Source: an uncultured Clostridia bacterium (lineage in GTDB: Bacteria; Bacillota; Clostridia; Christensenellales; Borkfalkiaceae). From it: a stretch of DNA of 55,408 nucleotides. The translations under genes were made by a program, and so were the position numbers. Where the stretch lies: NCBI GenBank assembly GCA_944376455.1, contig CALWCO010000007.1, forward strand, positions 1-55,408. The letters run 5' to 3'. The notes beneath the pieces are model-generated. The model ran no database searches. It worked only from the letters and a program-made list of their open reading frames with translations, and was not told where the DNA came from. This document shows positions 26,284 to 34,558 of this stretch, piece by piece (position 1 is the first letter of the stretch; every line of letters starts with the position of its first letter).

Positions 26284-27159
26284 ATGAACAAGACAGCGAT
26301 TGTTACGGACAGTAACAGCGGCATTACCCAGGCACAGGGAAAGGAACTGGGTATTTTCGTGGTACCCATGCCCTTTTTGATCAACGGAGAGCAATATTAC
26401 GAAGACATCAACCTGACACAGGAACAATTCTATGAAAAACTGAAATCGGACGCGGACGTTTCCACTTCTCAACCCATCGTCGGCGAACTGCTCTCCTTCT
26501 GGGATAAGATTCTGGAAGAATACGACGATATGGTGTATATTCCCATGTCGAGCGGACTGAGCGAGTCCTGCAGCACCGCCAAAATGCTTTCCAAGGACTA
26601 TAACGGCCGCATCCACGTCGTGGACAATCAGCGCATTTCTATCACGCAAAAACAGAGCGTGTTCGACGCCAAAGCCATGCTCAAAGCGGGAATGTCCGCC
26701 GAAGAAATCAAAAACTTCCTCGAAAGCACCCGTCTCGACGCCAGCATCTACATAAGCCTGCCCACCCTCAAATACCTCAAAAAGGGCGGCCGCATTACCC
26801 CTGCGGCGGCGGCCATGGGCAGCCTTTTGCACCTGCGCCCCGTCCTGCAGATCCAGGGCGAACGGTTGGACAAATACCGTATGAATACCGTCACGATGAA
26901 ATCGGCCAAAGCGGCCATGATCGAGGGACTGAAAAACGACCTGTCGACGCGCTTTTCCGCACTGGCGGAAAGCGGAGAACTCGCCGTGGCCGTAGCGCAC
27001 ACCGAGAACTTTGAAAAAGCCGAGGAATTTTCCAAAGAATTGCAATCCATCTTCCCCGACGTTCCTTTCGTCGCTTGCGATCCCCTCTCTTTGAGCGTTG
27101 CCTGCCACATCGGCCCCGGCGCGCTCGCCTGCGCCTTTACGCGCAAGTGGAAAGACTGA
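26284..27159 (+). CDS. DegV family protein (fatty-acid-binding)
   Basis: The 291-aa protein is a full-length DegV family member. These two-domain proteins bind a fatty acid and in several Firmicutes present it to the fatty-acid kinase FakA (FakB role). The family start AIVTDSNSGIT is seen at 4-14, with the fatty-acid headgroup site near residues 91-94 (MSSGLSES) and the C-terminal domain with KKGGRI (about 169-174) and LHLRPVLQI. AGGAGG precedes the ATG at 26284, which is preferred over 26254. No fakA gene is in the window. It has a perfect promoter. A C-terminal HTENFEKAEEF segment agrees with the family. Confidence 0.92.
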   Translation: MNKTAIVTDSNSGITQAQGKELGIFVVPMPFLINGEQYYEDINLTQEQFYEKLKSDADVSTSQPIVGELLSFWDKILEEYDDMVYIPMSSGLSESCSTAKMLSKDYNGRIHVVDNQRISITQKQSVFDAKAMLKAGMSAEEIKNFLESTRLDASIYISLPTLKYLKKGGRITPAAAAMGSLLHLRPVLQIQGERLDKYRMNTVTMKSAKAAMIEGLKNDLSTRFSALAESGELAVAVAHTENFEKAEEFSKELQSIFPDVPFVACDPLSLSVACHIGPGALACAFTRKWKD

Positions 27160-27267
27160 ACCAAGCGGAAAGACCGAACAAAAAAGCACATCCGACCTTC
27201 ACCGTTCGGGTCAAACGCATTGCTCGGCAGACACAATCCCTGCGGGGGAATTTCAGTCCTGAAAAAT

Positions 27268-27291
27268 CGCCGCGGCAAACACACCGCGGCG
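27268..27291. other. GC inverted repeat between degV and rubredoxin
   Basis: CGCCGCGG and CCGCGGCG form a perfect eight-base stem. It is followed by A rather than T on the plus strand, so it is not a standard terminator for degV. It may shape the 5' end of the rubredoxin message. Confidence 0.4.
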
Positions 27292-27328
27292 AAAAAATAA
27301 AAATATTCTATAAAGGAGGTTTGTCAAC

Positions 27329-27487
27329 ATGAAATACGTTTGTGAAGCGTGCGGCTGGGAGTATGACGAAGAAGCCGGATACCCCGAAGGCGGCATTGCG
27401 CCCGGTACCAAATGGGAAGACGTTCCCGCAGACTTCGAATGTCCTCTGTGCGGCCTCGGCAAAGACGCGTTCAATGCCGCCGAATGA
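27329..27487 (+). CDS. Rubredoxin
   Basis: A 52-aa redox protein with one iron bound by four cysteines: CEACGW (Cys5, Cys8) and CPLCGL (about 39-42). It also has the conserved YDEEAGYPEGGIAPGTKWED between, ending FNAAE. Length and motif spacing are normal. AAAGGAGG precedes the ATG. Rubredoxins carry electrons to flavodiiron and superoxide-reductase systems, and the FprA-type flavodiiron protein at 41041 is a possible partner. The presence of both suggests an anaerobe with oxygen or NO defence. Terminator directly downstream. Confidence 0.96.
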   Translation: MKYVCEACGWEYDEEAGYPEGGIAPGTKWEDVPADFECPLCGLGKDAFNAAE

Positions 27488-27509
27488 ATAATATTGAGAA
27501 AATTCAAGT

Positions 27510-27544
27510 AAAAAAGCCAAGCACTTCTGTGTTTGGCTTTTTTA
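27510..27544. terminator. Bidirectional terminator
   Basis: AAAAAAGCCAAGCAC and GTGTTTGGCTTTTTT pair around a short loop. It serves the rubredoxin gene on the plus strand and the LRR lipoprotein gene on the minus strand. Confidence 0.88.
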
Positions 27545-27549
27545 CTTAA

Positions 27550-28827
27550 CTAATAATAAATAGAAACATTATCAAAGGATAAACTTCCCCCCTCTTCAAT
27601 TCCCCAAAAAGAAAAATACAAATTTTCTCCTTCTGCATTACTTATCTTATGACTGAATCTAAAATCTATAGAAAAAGTTTCATATGATATAGAATTAAAA
27701 AATACATATCGATGATCATTATCTAGCAACCCGAAATATTTAGTTTCAGTATTATAATACCGCAAAAAAGTATATGATGAATCATGCCAATCTAGCTTTA
27801 CTCCCGGTAGTGTACTAGGATCAAAGCCAGAAAAGGATAAATTTTTAAAAACAACGGTATATTTATTGCGTGTGCTAAACTGATAATCCTCCAAATCCCA
27901 CATAAATCCTGTGCTAATACTATTTGATTTTAACAAAAATGTAGCAGCCCCGTTATGTGTAATATGTATTGTAGCTCCCGCCGCATAATTATCAAATAAA
28001 TGATTTTCATCTAATAACGCCAAACATTCTTTTTCTGTAACGGAATCACTTGAGTTTTTATCACCATAATAATCACCCCATATAATCTGAGCTTGTGAAT
28101 CCGAATCAATATAGTTCCAATAATCACCCCAACCAGAAGGTTTTGATGAACTTTCACAATATATGGTTAATTTTTCGCAAGCCAAAAACGGTAAGTTCTC
28201 AAATTTTCTTCCGGTAGAAACATTTCCATTTACTCCGATTGTCGTTCCACTAGTTCCATCATCTATTTCTGTAACACTTGACGGAATATGCAATTCCTGT
28301 AAATAACGGCAATACCGAAAACTCCTCTGTGTTATTTTCTTACAAGCATTTGTTAAATATATATACTTTAGAGATTCCGGCAAAGGGTCTGTATTGTTTT
28401 CATCCCCGCTCCCATATTCTTTAAATAAGTTTTCAACGTCATCTGTAGCTAAAGTTATTTTTTCTATGCTAGTGCATCCCGAAAATGGAGCACTATTTAA
28501 ACTTATACTAGTTATAGTATCAGGAATAGTTACCTCTTTCAAATTCTTATTATTGACAAATGCACTTTCCTCAATTCCTAATACTAACAATCCATTAATT
28601 GAGGATTCTATATTTAAAATCTCAACGTTGTCTTTACAACCCGTAACAAAATAACATTCTGTACTCACCCCATTTTTTACATAGTTTACTTTTTTGTAAA
28701 ATATGCCATCTTTTATTGTTTGATTTGATAATCCTAAAAAAGCACATGAAGAAAGACAAAGTATTAAAAACGCGAAAAAAAGTGCTATATAAATAAACAG
28801 ATAAAATTTTTGACAAATTTTTTTCAT
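27550..28827 (-). CDS. Leucine-rich-repeat lipoprotein (BspA-like)
   Basis: A 425-aa exported protein. The N-terminus (MKKICQKFYLFIYIALFFAF then LSSCAF) is a signal with lipobox ending at Cys28, so it should be anchored to the outer face of the membrane. Residues about 80-240 hold BspA-type LRR_5 repeats (LKEVTIPDTITSISL; LQELHIPSSVTEID) with a larger C-terminal part (about 250-425) that is beta-rich and Tyr/Phe-rich with no recognised family. The gene is very AT-rich next to thrC and degV, suggesting transfer. GGGGATAAATA precedes ATG. Such proteins often bind host or partner proteins; the ligand is unknown. Confidence 0.8.
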   Translation of the reverse strand: MKKICQKFYLFIYIALFFAFLILCLSSCAFLGLSNQTIKDGIFYKKVNYVKNGVSTECYFVTGCKDNVEILNIESSINGLLVLGIEESAFVNNKNLKEVTIPDTITSISLNSAPFSGCTSIEKITLATDDVENLFKEYGSGDENNTDPLPESLKYIYLTNACKKITQRSFRYCRYLQELHIPSSVTEIDDGTSGTTIGVNGNVSTGRKFENLPFLACEKLTIYCESSSKPSGWGDYWNYIDSDSQAQIIWGDYYGDKNSSDSVTEKECLALLDENHLFDNYAAGATIHITHNGAATFLLKSNSISTGFMWDLEDYQFSTRNKYTVVFKNLSFSGFDPSTLPGVKLDWHDSSYTFLRYYNTETKYFGLLDNDHRYVFFNSISYETFSIDFRFSHKISNAEGENLYFSFWGIEEGGSLSFDNVSIYY

Positions 28828-28911
28828 TATTTATCCCCATTTTTTTATTTTGTTATTATATTTTTACTTTTAATTTACTTGCGTTGCTTTACCCTCTACT
28901 TTATGATTAAA

Positions 28912-30483
28912 TTACTCTGCCTTTTTGCGGGGCGCGCGTTTTTTTGCGGTTCCTTCTGCAACGATCCCGTCGGTGCCGACTTCGAGGAAATGCAACACTT
29001 CCCGATAGAGATCCTTTGTATCGGCAACGGCTTTGAAGCGCGGTTCCTTATAGCGCAATTCCTGCAGATTCTTGGGAACTTTCATGGCGGTGAGCAGGTT
29101 GAGGCGTTTGATGCCCTTGAAGCTGTCCTTGACATCGTTGCCCGTCAGTGCATACAACACGTCCTGCGGGAATTTATAGGGACTGGCGGTGGAGACGACC
29201 ACCATGGGCGGCAAAGGCGTCTTGTCCTTGGGATCTTTTTCCGCCTTGCACGCGGACATGTACCCTTCCGCAACGTTCATGGCAACGCCCGTATGCGTGT
29301 CGAGCGGATAGCCGTATTCACAGAAGAAATCATACATGCATTCCACGGTCTGTTCTTCGTTCGTGCACCCCGCATAGAAGGACTCGCCGATGCGTTTAAG
29401 TTCCTCCGTCGTAACCATATAAACGCCGTTACGGGAGAGGTTTTCCATGCGTTCCTTGATGAGTGCCGCATCCCTGCCCGAGATCTCGAAAAGCAGACGT
29501 TCGAGGTTGGAAGAAATGAGAATATCCATGGATGGCGACATGGTCTTATAGAAATTGCGATGACAATCGTATCTGCCCGTCTTGATGAAATCGGTCAAAA
29601 TATTGTTTTTATTGGACGCACAGACGAGCCTGCCGACGGGCAGTCCCATCTGTTTGGCATAATATGCCGCAAGAATATTGCCGAAATTGCCCGTGGGGAC
29701 GGTGAAGTCGACGGTCTGTCCGATCTCGATCTGTCCCGAGGAAACGAGGTCGAGATAGGCAGAGAAATAATAAGCAATCTGCGGCGCGAGGCGGCCGAAA
29801 TTGATGGAGTTCGCGCTGGAAAGAAGCACGCCCTTTTCTTTGAGTTCGGCCTTGTACTCGTTGCTGTTGAAGATGCGCTTGACGGCCGTCTGGCAGTCGT
29901 CGAAATTACCGCGCACGGCAAGCACGTTGGTGTTGTTCCCGCCCGTCGTGCACATCTGCAGTTTCTGCATCTTGGAAACGCCGTCGTCGGGATAAAAGAC
30001 CATGATCTTGATGCCGTCGGCGTCCTTGAACCCTTCGAGCGCGGCTTTGCCCGTATCGCCCGACGTGGCGACGAGGATCAGGATCTCCTCTTTGATGCCG
30101 CAGATATTACACCCCTCGCGCAGAAGATAGGGCAACAGCGTGAGCGCCATGTCCTTGAACGCGCACGTGGGGCCGTGGAAGAGCTCCAGAATGTAAAGCC
30201 CCTTATCCATCTTGACCAAGGGGGCGGCGTCATTGCCCTCGAACTGGGAATACGCCCGCTCGCACGCGTCTTTCAACCCCGCGTAATCATAATCGTCCAG
30301 ATATTTGTGCAGAACGTATGCGGCGCGCTCGGGATAATTCATGGCGAGCATATCGTTCAGCTCTTGCGAAGATACCTTCGGGAAGGTCTCGGGCACAAAG
30401 AGCCCGCCGTCGGAGGCGATGCCCTGTACGATTGCCTGCGCTCCCGTTACTTTCTGACCGCCGCGCGTACTCAAAAAATACAT
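28912..30483 (-). CDS. thrC: Threonine synthase
   Basis: PLP enzyme converting O-phosphohomoserine to threonine. The 523-aa protein is of the long (fungal/clostridial) class. It begins MYFLSTRGGQKVTGAQAIVQ, has the PLP-lysine motif HGPTCAFKDMAL (Lys110), the phosphate-binding loop VATSGDTGKAAL and PTGNFGNILAAYYA. The C-terminus adds a short Lys/Arg/Ala tail (GTAKKRAPRKKAE). GGGGAG lies seven bases before the ATG; a second site (AAGGAG) just upstream is locked in a hairpin. It is followed by the AT-rich lipoprotein gene without a clear terminator. Confidence 0.96.
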   Translation of the reverse strand: MYFLSTRGGQKVTGAQAIVQGIASDGGLFVPETFPKVSSQELNDMLAMNYPERAAYVLHKYLDDYDYAGLKDACERAYSQFEGNDAAPLVKMDKGLYILELFHGPTCAFKDMALTLLPYLLREGCNICGIKEEILILVATSGDTGKAALEGFKDADGIKIMVFYPDDGVSKMQKLQMCTTGGNNTNVLAVRGNFDDCQTAVKRIFNSNEYKAELKEKGVLLSSANSINFGRLAPQIAYYFSAYLDLVSSGQIEIGQTVDFTVPTGNFGNILAAYYAKQMGLPVGRLVCASNKNNILTDFIKTGRYDCHRNFYKTMSPSMDILISSNLERLLFEISGRDAALIKERMENLSRNGVYMVTTEELKRIGESFYAGCTNEEQTVECMYDFFCEYGYPLDTHTGVAMNVAEGYMSACKAEKDPKDKTPLPPMVVVSTASPYKFPQDVLYALTGNDVKDSFKGIKRLNLLTAMKVPKNLQELRYKEPRFKAVADTKDLYREVLHFLEVGTDGIVAEGTAKKRAPRKKAE

Positions 30484-30490
30484 AAAACTA

Positions 30491-30515
30491 CTCCCCGGAG
30501 CGCAAGCGCTCCTTA
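30491..30515 (-). promoter_or_regulatory. Leader hairpin and two ribosome sites of thrC
   Basis: On the minus strand AAGGAG is part of a GGAGCG-CTTG-CGCTCC stem, followed at once by a free GGGGAG seven bases before ATG. The spare, masked ribosome site is unusual. No T-box or leader peptide could be identified. Confidence 0.5.
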
Positions 30516-30529
30516 AAAAATCAAAAAAT

Positions 30530-30567
30530 CAAAAAAATACCCCGGGCAAGCAAAAGACCTGCCCGGG
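30530..30567 (-). terminator. Terminator of the small P-loop protein gene
   Basis: CCCGGGCA and TGCCCGGG form a stem followed by GTATTTTTTT on the minus strand, upstream of thrC. Confidence 0.85.
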
Positions 30568-30590
30568 ATCCCCGATCGAAATCACTCTGA

Positions 30591-31001
30591 TTATTGCAGA
30601 TACTTTGCGATAAAAGGAGGCAAATCTTCCCTCTTCGCGCTGCAGGCAATGACAAAGTTAATACCCATTGCATCGCCTATCTTTTCGAGCATATAGAAGA
30701 ACGCCGCCATTTCGGAGAGAGGTTTGCCCGTGATACGGCTGGCGCCGTCGATGAAGATGTCGCCGTTGTCCGTATTCGCCGCGATGATGCCCTTGATGAA
30801 GCCGCAGAACGCCTCTTCCCCTGCTATATTATAATCTGTCAGATCGATAAACCGTACGTCTCTTGTCAGGTCGTACATATACCGCTTCGTGTCGGTAACA
30901 AAAACCGCGTGTCCCTTCGCCGTGCGGGCGACTTTGTTCGCCTCTTCGATGAGCTGTTTGGTTTTGCCGGTTCCCTTGGGTCCATAAACAATAGTAATCA
31001 T
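30591..31001 (-). CDS. Small P-loop ATP-binding protein, 136 aa
   Basis: The N-terminal MITIVYGPKGTGKTKQLIEE has a textbook Walker A (GPKGTGKT, 7-14). A Walker-B-like strand DIFIDGAS lies near residues 82-89, and the end (INFVIACSAKREDLPPFIAK) has a sensor-like strand. At 136 aa it is a minimal RecA/KAP-like NTPase without further domains. I do not recognise a named family, but proteins of this type are conserved in Clostridia. AAGGAGGATTT precedes the ATG. It has its own promoter and terminator. Target or partner is unknown. Confidence 0.8.
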   Translation of the reverse strand: MITIVYGPKGTGKTKQLIEEANKVARTAKGHAVFVTDTKRYMYDLTRDVRFIDLTDYNIAGEEAFCGFIKGIIAANTDNGDIFIDGASRITGKPLSEMAAFFYMLEKIGDAMGINFVIACSAKREDLPPFIAKYLQ

Positions 31002-31081
31002 AAATCCTCCTTATACTTTGCAGGTCGCGGTCGGAGCGTTCTTTTTTGTCGCTTTTTTTGCCGCTCGCTTATCCTGCCTTT

Positions 31082-31110
31082 ATTGTACCAAAGATTTATG
31101 ATAATTTCAA
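31082..31110 (-). promoter_or_regulatory. Promoter of the small P-loop protein gene
   Basis: Minus strand TTGAAA, 17 bases, TGG then TACAAT. Confidence 0.75.
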
Positions 31111-31154
31111 GACCTTTTCAAAAAATTTAAGGAAAAAATTTTTTTCCGTTCCGT

Positions 31155-32354
31155 TCAGCGCAGGCTCTTGACGAATTTTTCGATTCTGTCGAGACCTTCC
31201 AGCATATCCTCTTTGGAGAGGGAATAGGACAGGCGCACGCAGTCGTCGGCGCCGAAAGAGATGCCCGGCACGACCGCCACTTTTTCCTTTTCGAGGAGTT
31301 CTGCCGCGAAATCGATGGAATTTTCGATGACCTTATCCCCGCTCTTCTTGCCGTAAGTATCGCTCACCACGAGCATGACATAGAACGCGCCGTGCGGCAC
31401 GACATAAGAAATGCCCTCGATCTTGTTCATCTTCTCCATCATCGCCTTTCTTCTGTCGGCAAAGACCGCGACCATCTTGTCCACGCTCTCTTCGGAGGCG
31501 TGCAGGGCGGCGATCGTCGCATACTGGGCAATGGAATTGGCGTTGGAAGTGGCATGGGACTGGAAGGAATCGATGGCCTTGGCCACGTCCTTGGGCGCCG
31601 CGAGATAGCCGATACGCCAGCCCGTCATGGAGTAGGTCTTGGAGACGCCGTTGACCGTGATGGTCAGATCCTTCATCTTTTCGGAATAACGGGCGATGGA
31701 ATAGGGCTTGGCTCCGTCATAGACGAGCTTTTCATAGATCTCGTCGGAGAGGACATAGATGCCCGCCTCTTCGCAGACGGCGGCGATCGCCTTGGTCTCC
31801 TCTTCGGAATACACCGCGCCCGTGGGATTGTTGGGGCTGGTGAAAATGAGCATCTTGGTCTTGGGCGTGATCGCCGCTTTGAGCTGTTCTGCCGTGATCT
31901 TGAAACCGTTCTCCTTGCTCCCCTCCACGAATACGGGCACACCGCCGCAGACGCGGACGAGCTCGGGATAGGTCAGCCAATAGGGCGCGGGAATGATGAC
32001 TTCGTCGCCCGCTTCGATGGTCGCATAGCAGGCGTTGAAGAGAGAATGCTTCGCGCCGTTGGAAACGATGATCTGGGAGGGTTCATAGTCCAGCCCGTTG
32101 TCCCGCTTGAACTTCTCGCAGATGGCCTTGCGCAAGGGCAACAGACCCGAAGAAGGGGTATATTTCGTCTTGCCTTCGTCCATCGCCTTCTTGGCCGCCT
32201 CGATGATGTAGTCGGGGGTATTGAAGTCGGGTTCGCCCGCACCGAAGGAAATGACGGGTTCGCCCGCTTCCTTCATCGCCTTGGACTTCGCCGTGATGGC
32301 CAGCGTCAAAGAAGGCGCAATCCCCGCAACTCTGTCAGCAATTCTCTTTTTCAT
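31155..32354 (-). CDS. Pyridoxal-phosphate aminotransferase (aspartate aminotransferase-like)
   Basis: Class I/II fold-type I aminotransferase of subgroup I-gamma, 399 aa. It has the GAGEPDF segment (38-44), SPNNPTGA (173-180), the SDEIYEKL Asp/Tyr pair (203-210), the PLP Lys239 in VNGVSKTYSMTGWRIGY and a C-terminal RLSYSLS with the carboxylate-binding Arg. The overall form fits aspartate or prephenate aminotransferases of Firmicutes; exact substrate is not decided by sequence. GAGGT precedes the ATG. It is monocistronic with a promoter 42-70 bases upstream. thrC downstream also uses an Asp-derived substrate, a possible metabolic link. Confidence 0.93.
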   Translation of the reverse strand: MKKRIADRVAGIAPSLTLAITAKSKAMKEAGEPVISFGAGEPDFNTPDYIIEAAKKAMDEGKTKYTPSSGLLPLRKAICEKFKRDNGLDYEPSQIIVSNGAKHSLFNACYATIEAGDEVIIPAPYWLTYPELVRVCGGVPVFVEGSKENGFKITAEQLKAAITPKTKMLIFTSPNNPTGAVYSEEETKAIAAVCEEAGIYVLSDEIYEKLVYDGAKPYSIARYSEKMKDLTITVNGVSKTYSMTGWRIGYLAAPKDVAKAIDSFQSHATSNANSIAQYATIAALHASEESVDKMVAVFADRRKAMMEKMNKIEGISYVVPHGAFYVMLVVSDTYGKKSGDKVIENSIDFAAELLEKEKVAVVPGISFGADDCVRLSYSLSKEDMLEGLDRIEKFVKSLR

Positions 32355-32395
32355 AATCAGATACCTCGATCGTAAAAAATTTATTTATCCTTTTT

Positions 32396-32424
32396 ATTTT
32401 ACCTTTTTTTTGAAAATAATGCAA
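32396..32424 (-). promoter_or_regulatory. Promoter of the aminotransferase gene
   Basis: Minus strand TTGCAT, 17 bases, TAAAAT. Confidence 0.65.
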
Positions 32425-32859
32425 GGAAATGAAAAAACTTTTTTGGTAAAAGCGCAAAAAAAGGCGAAAAAATTCCCGCCGCCGACAGTTCATCGGCCGC
32501 GGCGATGTGCTCGGCGCGCATTCCGCGTTATTTTCTTTCAGTTTGTCGGTTTATGTCCCGTCCCCGCGGCATAAGATGCCGCAATTTTATCCCCCCGCCG
32601 CCGTCAGTCACGAACTGGCCGCTGACGCCCGTCTACAATCTCCCGTCGCCCGTCTGCCGCACACTTGCCTTTTCGACAAACACCGCACGAGTACTCGACC
32701 GCAACAAGCCTGCGCATAAAATTTTTTTGAAAAATACAAAATTTACTTGTTTTAATGTTTTGCGAAAGCGGTATATATAAAGTGAAGAACGACAGAGGGA
32801 AACGAGAAAAAGGCTCGGTTCCGTTCCTGCCTTAAGTCCATCAGAAGGAGGACAATATT
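32425..32859. other. Intergenic region before hsp20, no gene
   Basis: No convincing gene. A plus-strand TATATA near 32773 with an upstream TTGTTT (19-base gap) is a possible weak hsp20 promoter. No CIRCE element (TTAGCACTC-N9-GAGTGCTAA) was found; only a short CGAGTACTCG palindrome lies near 32690. The hsp20 leader is therefore about 80 bases long. Confidence 0.45.
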
Positions 32860-33285
32860 ATGAAAAATTATCTGCAGAAAAGAAACAACAACGCACTCAA
32901 CTTTTTCGACGTCTTTGACGACGACTTTTTCAAACCCATGTTCCTGGACGAACAGCAAGATCTGAAAACCAACATCAAGGAGACGGACGAAAATTATGAA
33001 CTGGAAGTCGAGATCCCCGGCTACCGGAAAGATCAGATCAAAGTTTCTCTGGCAAACGGATATCTGACCATCAGTTGCGCCAAGGAACAGAAGGAAGAAG
33101 AGAAAGGCAAAAATTCCCGCTATGTCCGCAAGGAGATCAGCGAGTCCTGCCAGAGAAGCTATTACGTCGGCAACGACGTGACGCAGGACCAGATCAAGGC
33201 AAAATACGACAACGGTATGTTGACCCTGACCGTTCCGAAGGAACAGCCGAAAGTCAGTCAAAGCAATTTCATTGCCATCGAATGA
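32860..33285 (+). CDS. Hsp20/alpha-crystallin family small heat-shock protein
   Basis: ATP-independent holdase, 141 aa. It has an N-terminal LNFFDVFDDDFFKPMF, the alpha-crystallin core (about 44-130) with ETDENYELEVEIPGYRKDQI, LANGYLTISCAKE and the closing DNGMLTLTVPKEQPK (the family's GxLxL/NGVLTLTVPK signature). It ends with FIAIE, near the C-terminal I-x-I motif used for oligomer contacts. AGAAGGAGG lies eight bases before ATG. It is monocistronic between a long upstream spacer and a bidirectional terminator. No HrcA/CIRCE site seen. Confidence 0.95.
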   Translation: MKNYLQKRNNNALNFFDVFDDDFFKPMFLDEQQDLKTNIKETDENYELEVEIPGYRKDQIKVSLANGYLTISCAKEQKEEEKGKNSRYVRKEISESCQRSYYVGNDVTQDQIKAKYDNGMLTLTVPKEQPKVSQSNFIAIE

Positions 33286-33335
33286 TCCCCTGCCCGCCGA
33301 TTTTTCTTTGGCGGGATCCATTACAGAAATTTCCA

Positions 33336-33373
33336 AGGGAAAAGGCGCCGCGGCTTGCGGCGCCTTTTCCCTT
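33336..33373. terminator. Bidirectional terminator, hsp20 / prfA
   Basis: AAAAGGCGCCG and CGGCGCCTTTT pair with flanking A and T. It can end both hsp20 and the convergent prfA transcript. Confidence 0.88.
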
Positions 33374-33429
33374 ATTGTTCTTTAATGGTTTTTCCGACGG
33401 CCCATGCCCGTAAACGACAGGCACTCCGA

Positions 33430-34521
33430 TCACTTTCCTTCCGAAAGGGCGAGCTGCGCTTCGCGGTCGGCGACGGCAAGCGCCTGCACCATCTCGTCGA
33501 TCTCGCCGAGCATGAAGGATTCGATGGAAAACAGACTCAGCCCGATGCGATGATCGGTCACGCGGCTCTGCGGGAAATTGTAGGTGCGGATGCGTTCGCT
33601 CCGATCCCCCGACCCGATGAGGTTTTTTCTGTTCTGATCATACTGCGAACGATTCTGCGAATTGTAATAATCGTATAATTTGGTGCGCAACATCCGATAC
33701 GCCAACGCCTTATTCTGCAACTGCGAGCGCTCGTTCTGGCACTGCACGACGATCCCCGTGGGCAGGTGTGTCAGCCGCACCGCCGAGGCGACCTTGTTGA
33801 CGTTCTGACCGCCCGCGCCGCCCGAATGATAGATATCGATGCGGATATCCTTGTCGTTGAGTTCCACGTCCACTTCTTCCGCTTCGGGCATGACCGCCAC
33901 GGAAACGGCGGAAGTGTGAATGCGCCCCTGCGTTTCGGTCTCGGGCACACGCTGCACGCGGTGCACGCCGCTTTCGTATTTCAAGAGTTTATAAGCGCCG
34001 TTGCCCGTGACGTGCGCCGTCACCTCCTTCACGCCGCCGAGCTCGGTGTCGTTCTCGTCCTCCACTTCCAGCTTTAAACGGTGTGCGGCGCAAAAACCGC
34101 GATACATGCGCAAGAGTTCGGCGGCAAAGAGCGCCGCCTCTTCCCCGCCCACACCCGCGCGGATTTCGAGAACGCAATCGCGCTCGTCGTTTTTGTCCTT
34201 GGGCAAGAGCAGGATTTTCAGATTTTCTGCAAGAGACGAAAGACGTTCTTTGCAGGCATACCCTTCCTCTTCGAGCAGTTCCTTCATTTCCCTGTCGCTC
34301 TCTTCGGCGGCCGCGTCAAACGCCGCCGCCATATCGTCGCTGGTCTTTTTATACTCCGCCGCCGCGGCGGCAAGTTCGGACAAATCGGCGTGTTCTTTAG
34401 AGAGCTTGCGCCACGCGTCCATATCCCCCAGTACGGCGGGATCGGCGAGTTTTTTGTTCAGTTCTTCCTGTTTTTCCAGGATGCCTTCGGCTTTTTTCAG
34501 CATATCGTCCTGTTGGGGCAT
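33430..34521 (-). CDS. prfA: Peptide chain release factor 1
   Basis: Reads UAA/UAG and triggers peptide release. The 363-aa protein has the class-1 GGQ in SGGAGGQNVNKV (Gly237-Gly238-Gln239, target of PrmC methylation). The RF1 tripeptide anticodon PxT occurs as PET (193-195) within RVPETETQGRIHTSA. The N-terminal helical domain and GVGGEEAALFA segment are normal. GGGAGGACGG precedes the ATG. It follows the DUF1385-PrmC fusion gene by 37 bases, so the enzyme that modifies Gln239 and its substrate are made together. Confidence 0.97.
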   Translation of the reverse strand: MPQQDDMLKKAEGILEKQEELNKKLADPAVLGDMDAWRKLSKEHADLSELAAAAAEYKKTSDDMAAAFDAAAEESDREMKELLEEEGYACKERLSSLAENLKILLLPKDKNDERDCVLEIRAGVGGEEAALFAAELLRMYRGFCAAHRLKLEVEDENDTELGGVKEVTAHVTGNGAYKLLKYESGVHRVQRVPETETQGRIHTSAVSVAVMPEAEEVDVELNDKDIRIDIYHSGGAGGQNVNKVASAVRLTHLPTGIVVQCQNERSQLQNKALAYRMLRTKLYDYYNSQNRSQYDQNRKNLIGSGDRSERIRTYNFPQSRVTDHRIGLSLFSIESFMLGEIDEMVQALAVADREAQLALSEGK

Positions 34522-34558
34522 TTTTCCGTCCTCCCGTAACCCGCAATCCGCATGAATT

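Noticed and set aside
28810..30516. 568-codon plus-strand frame
   Set aside because: Antisense to thrC.
32690..32760. CIRCE element before hsp20
   Set aside because: Only a CGAGTACTCG palindrome is present; it does not match the CIRCE arms.
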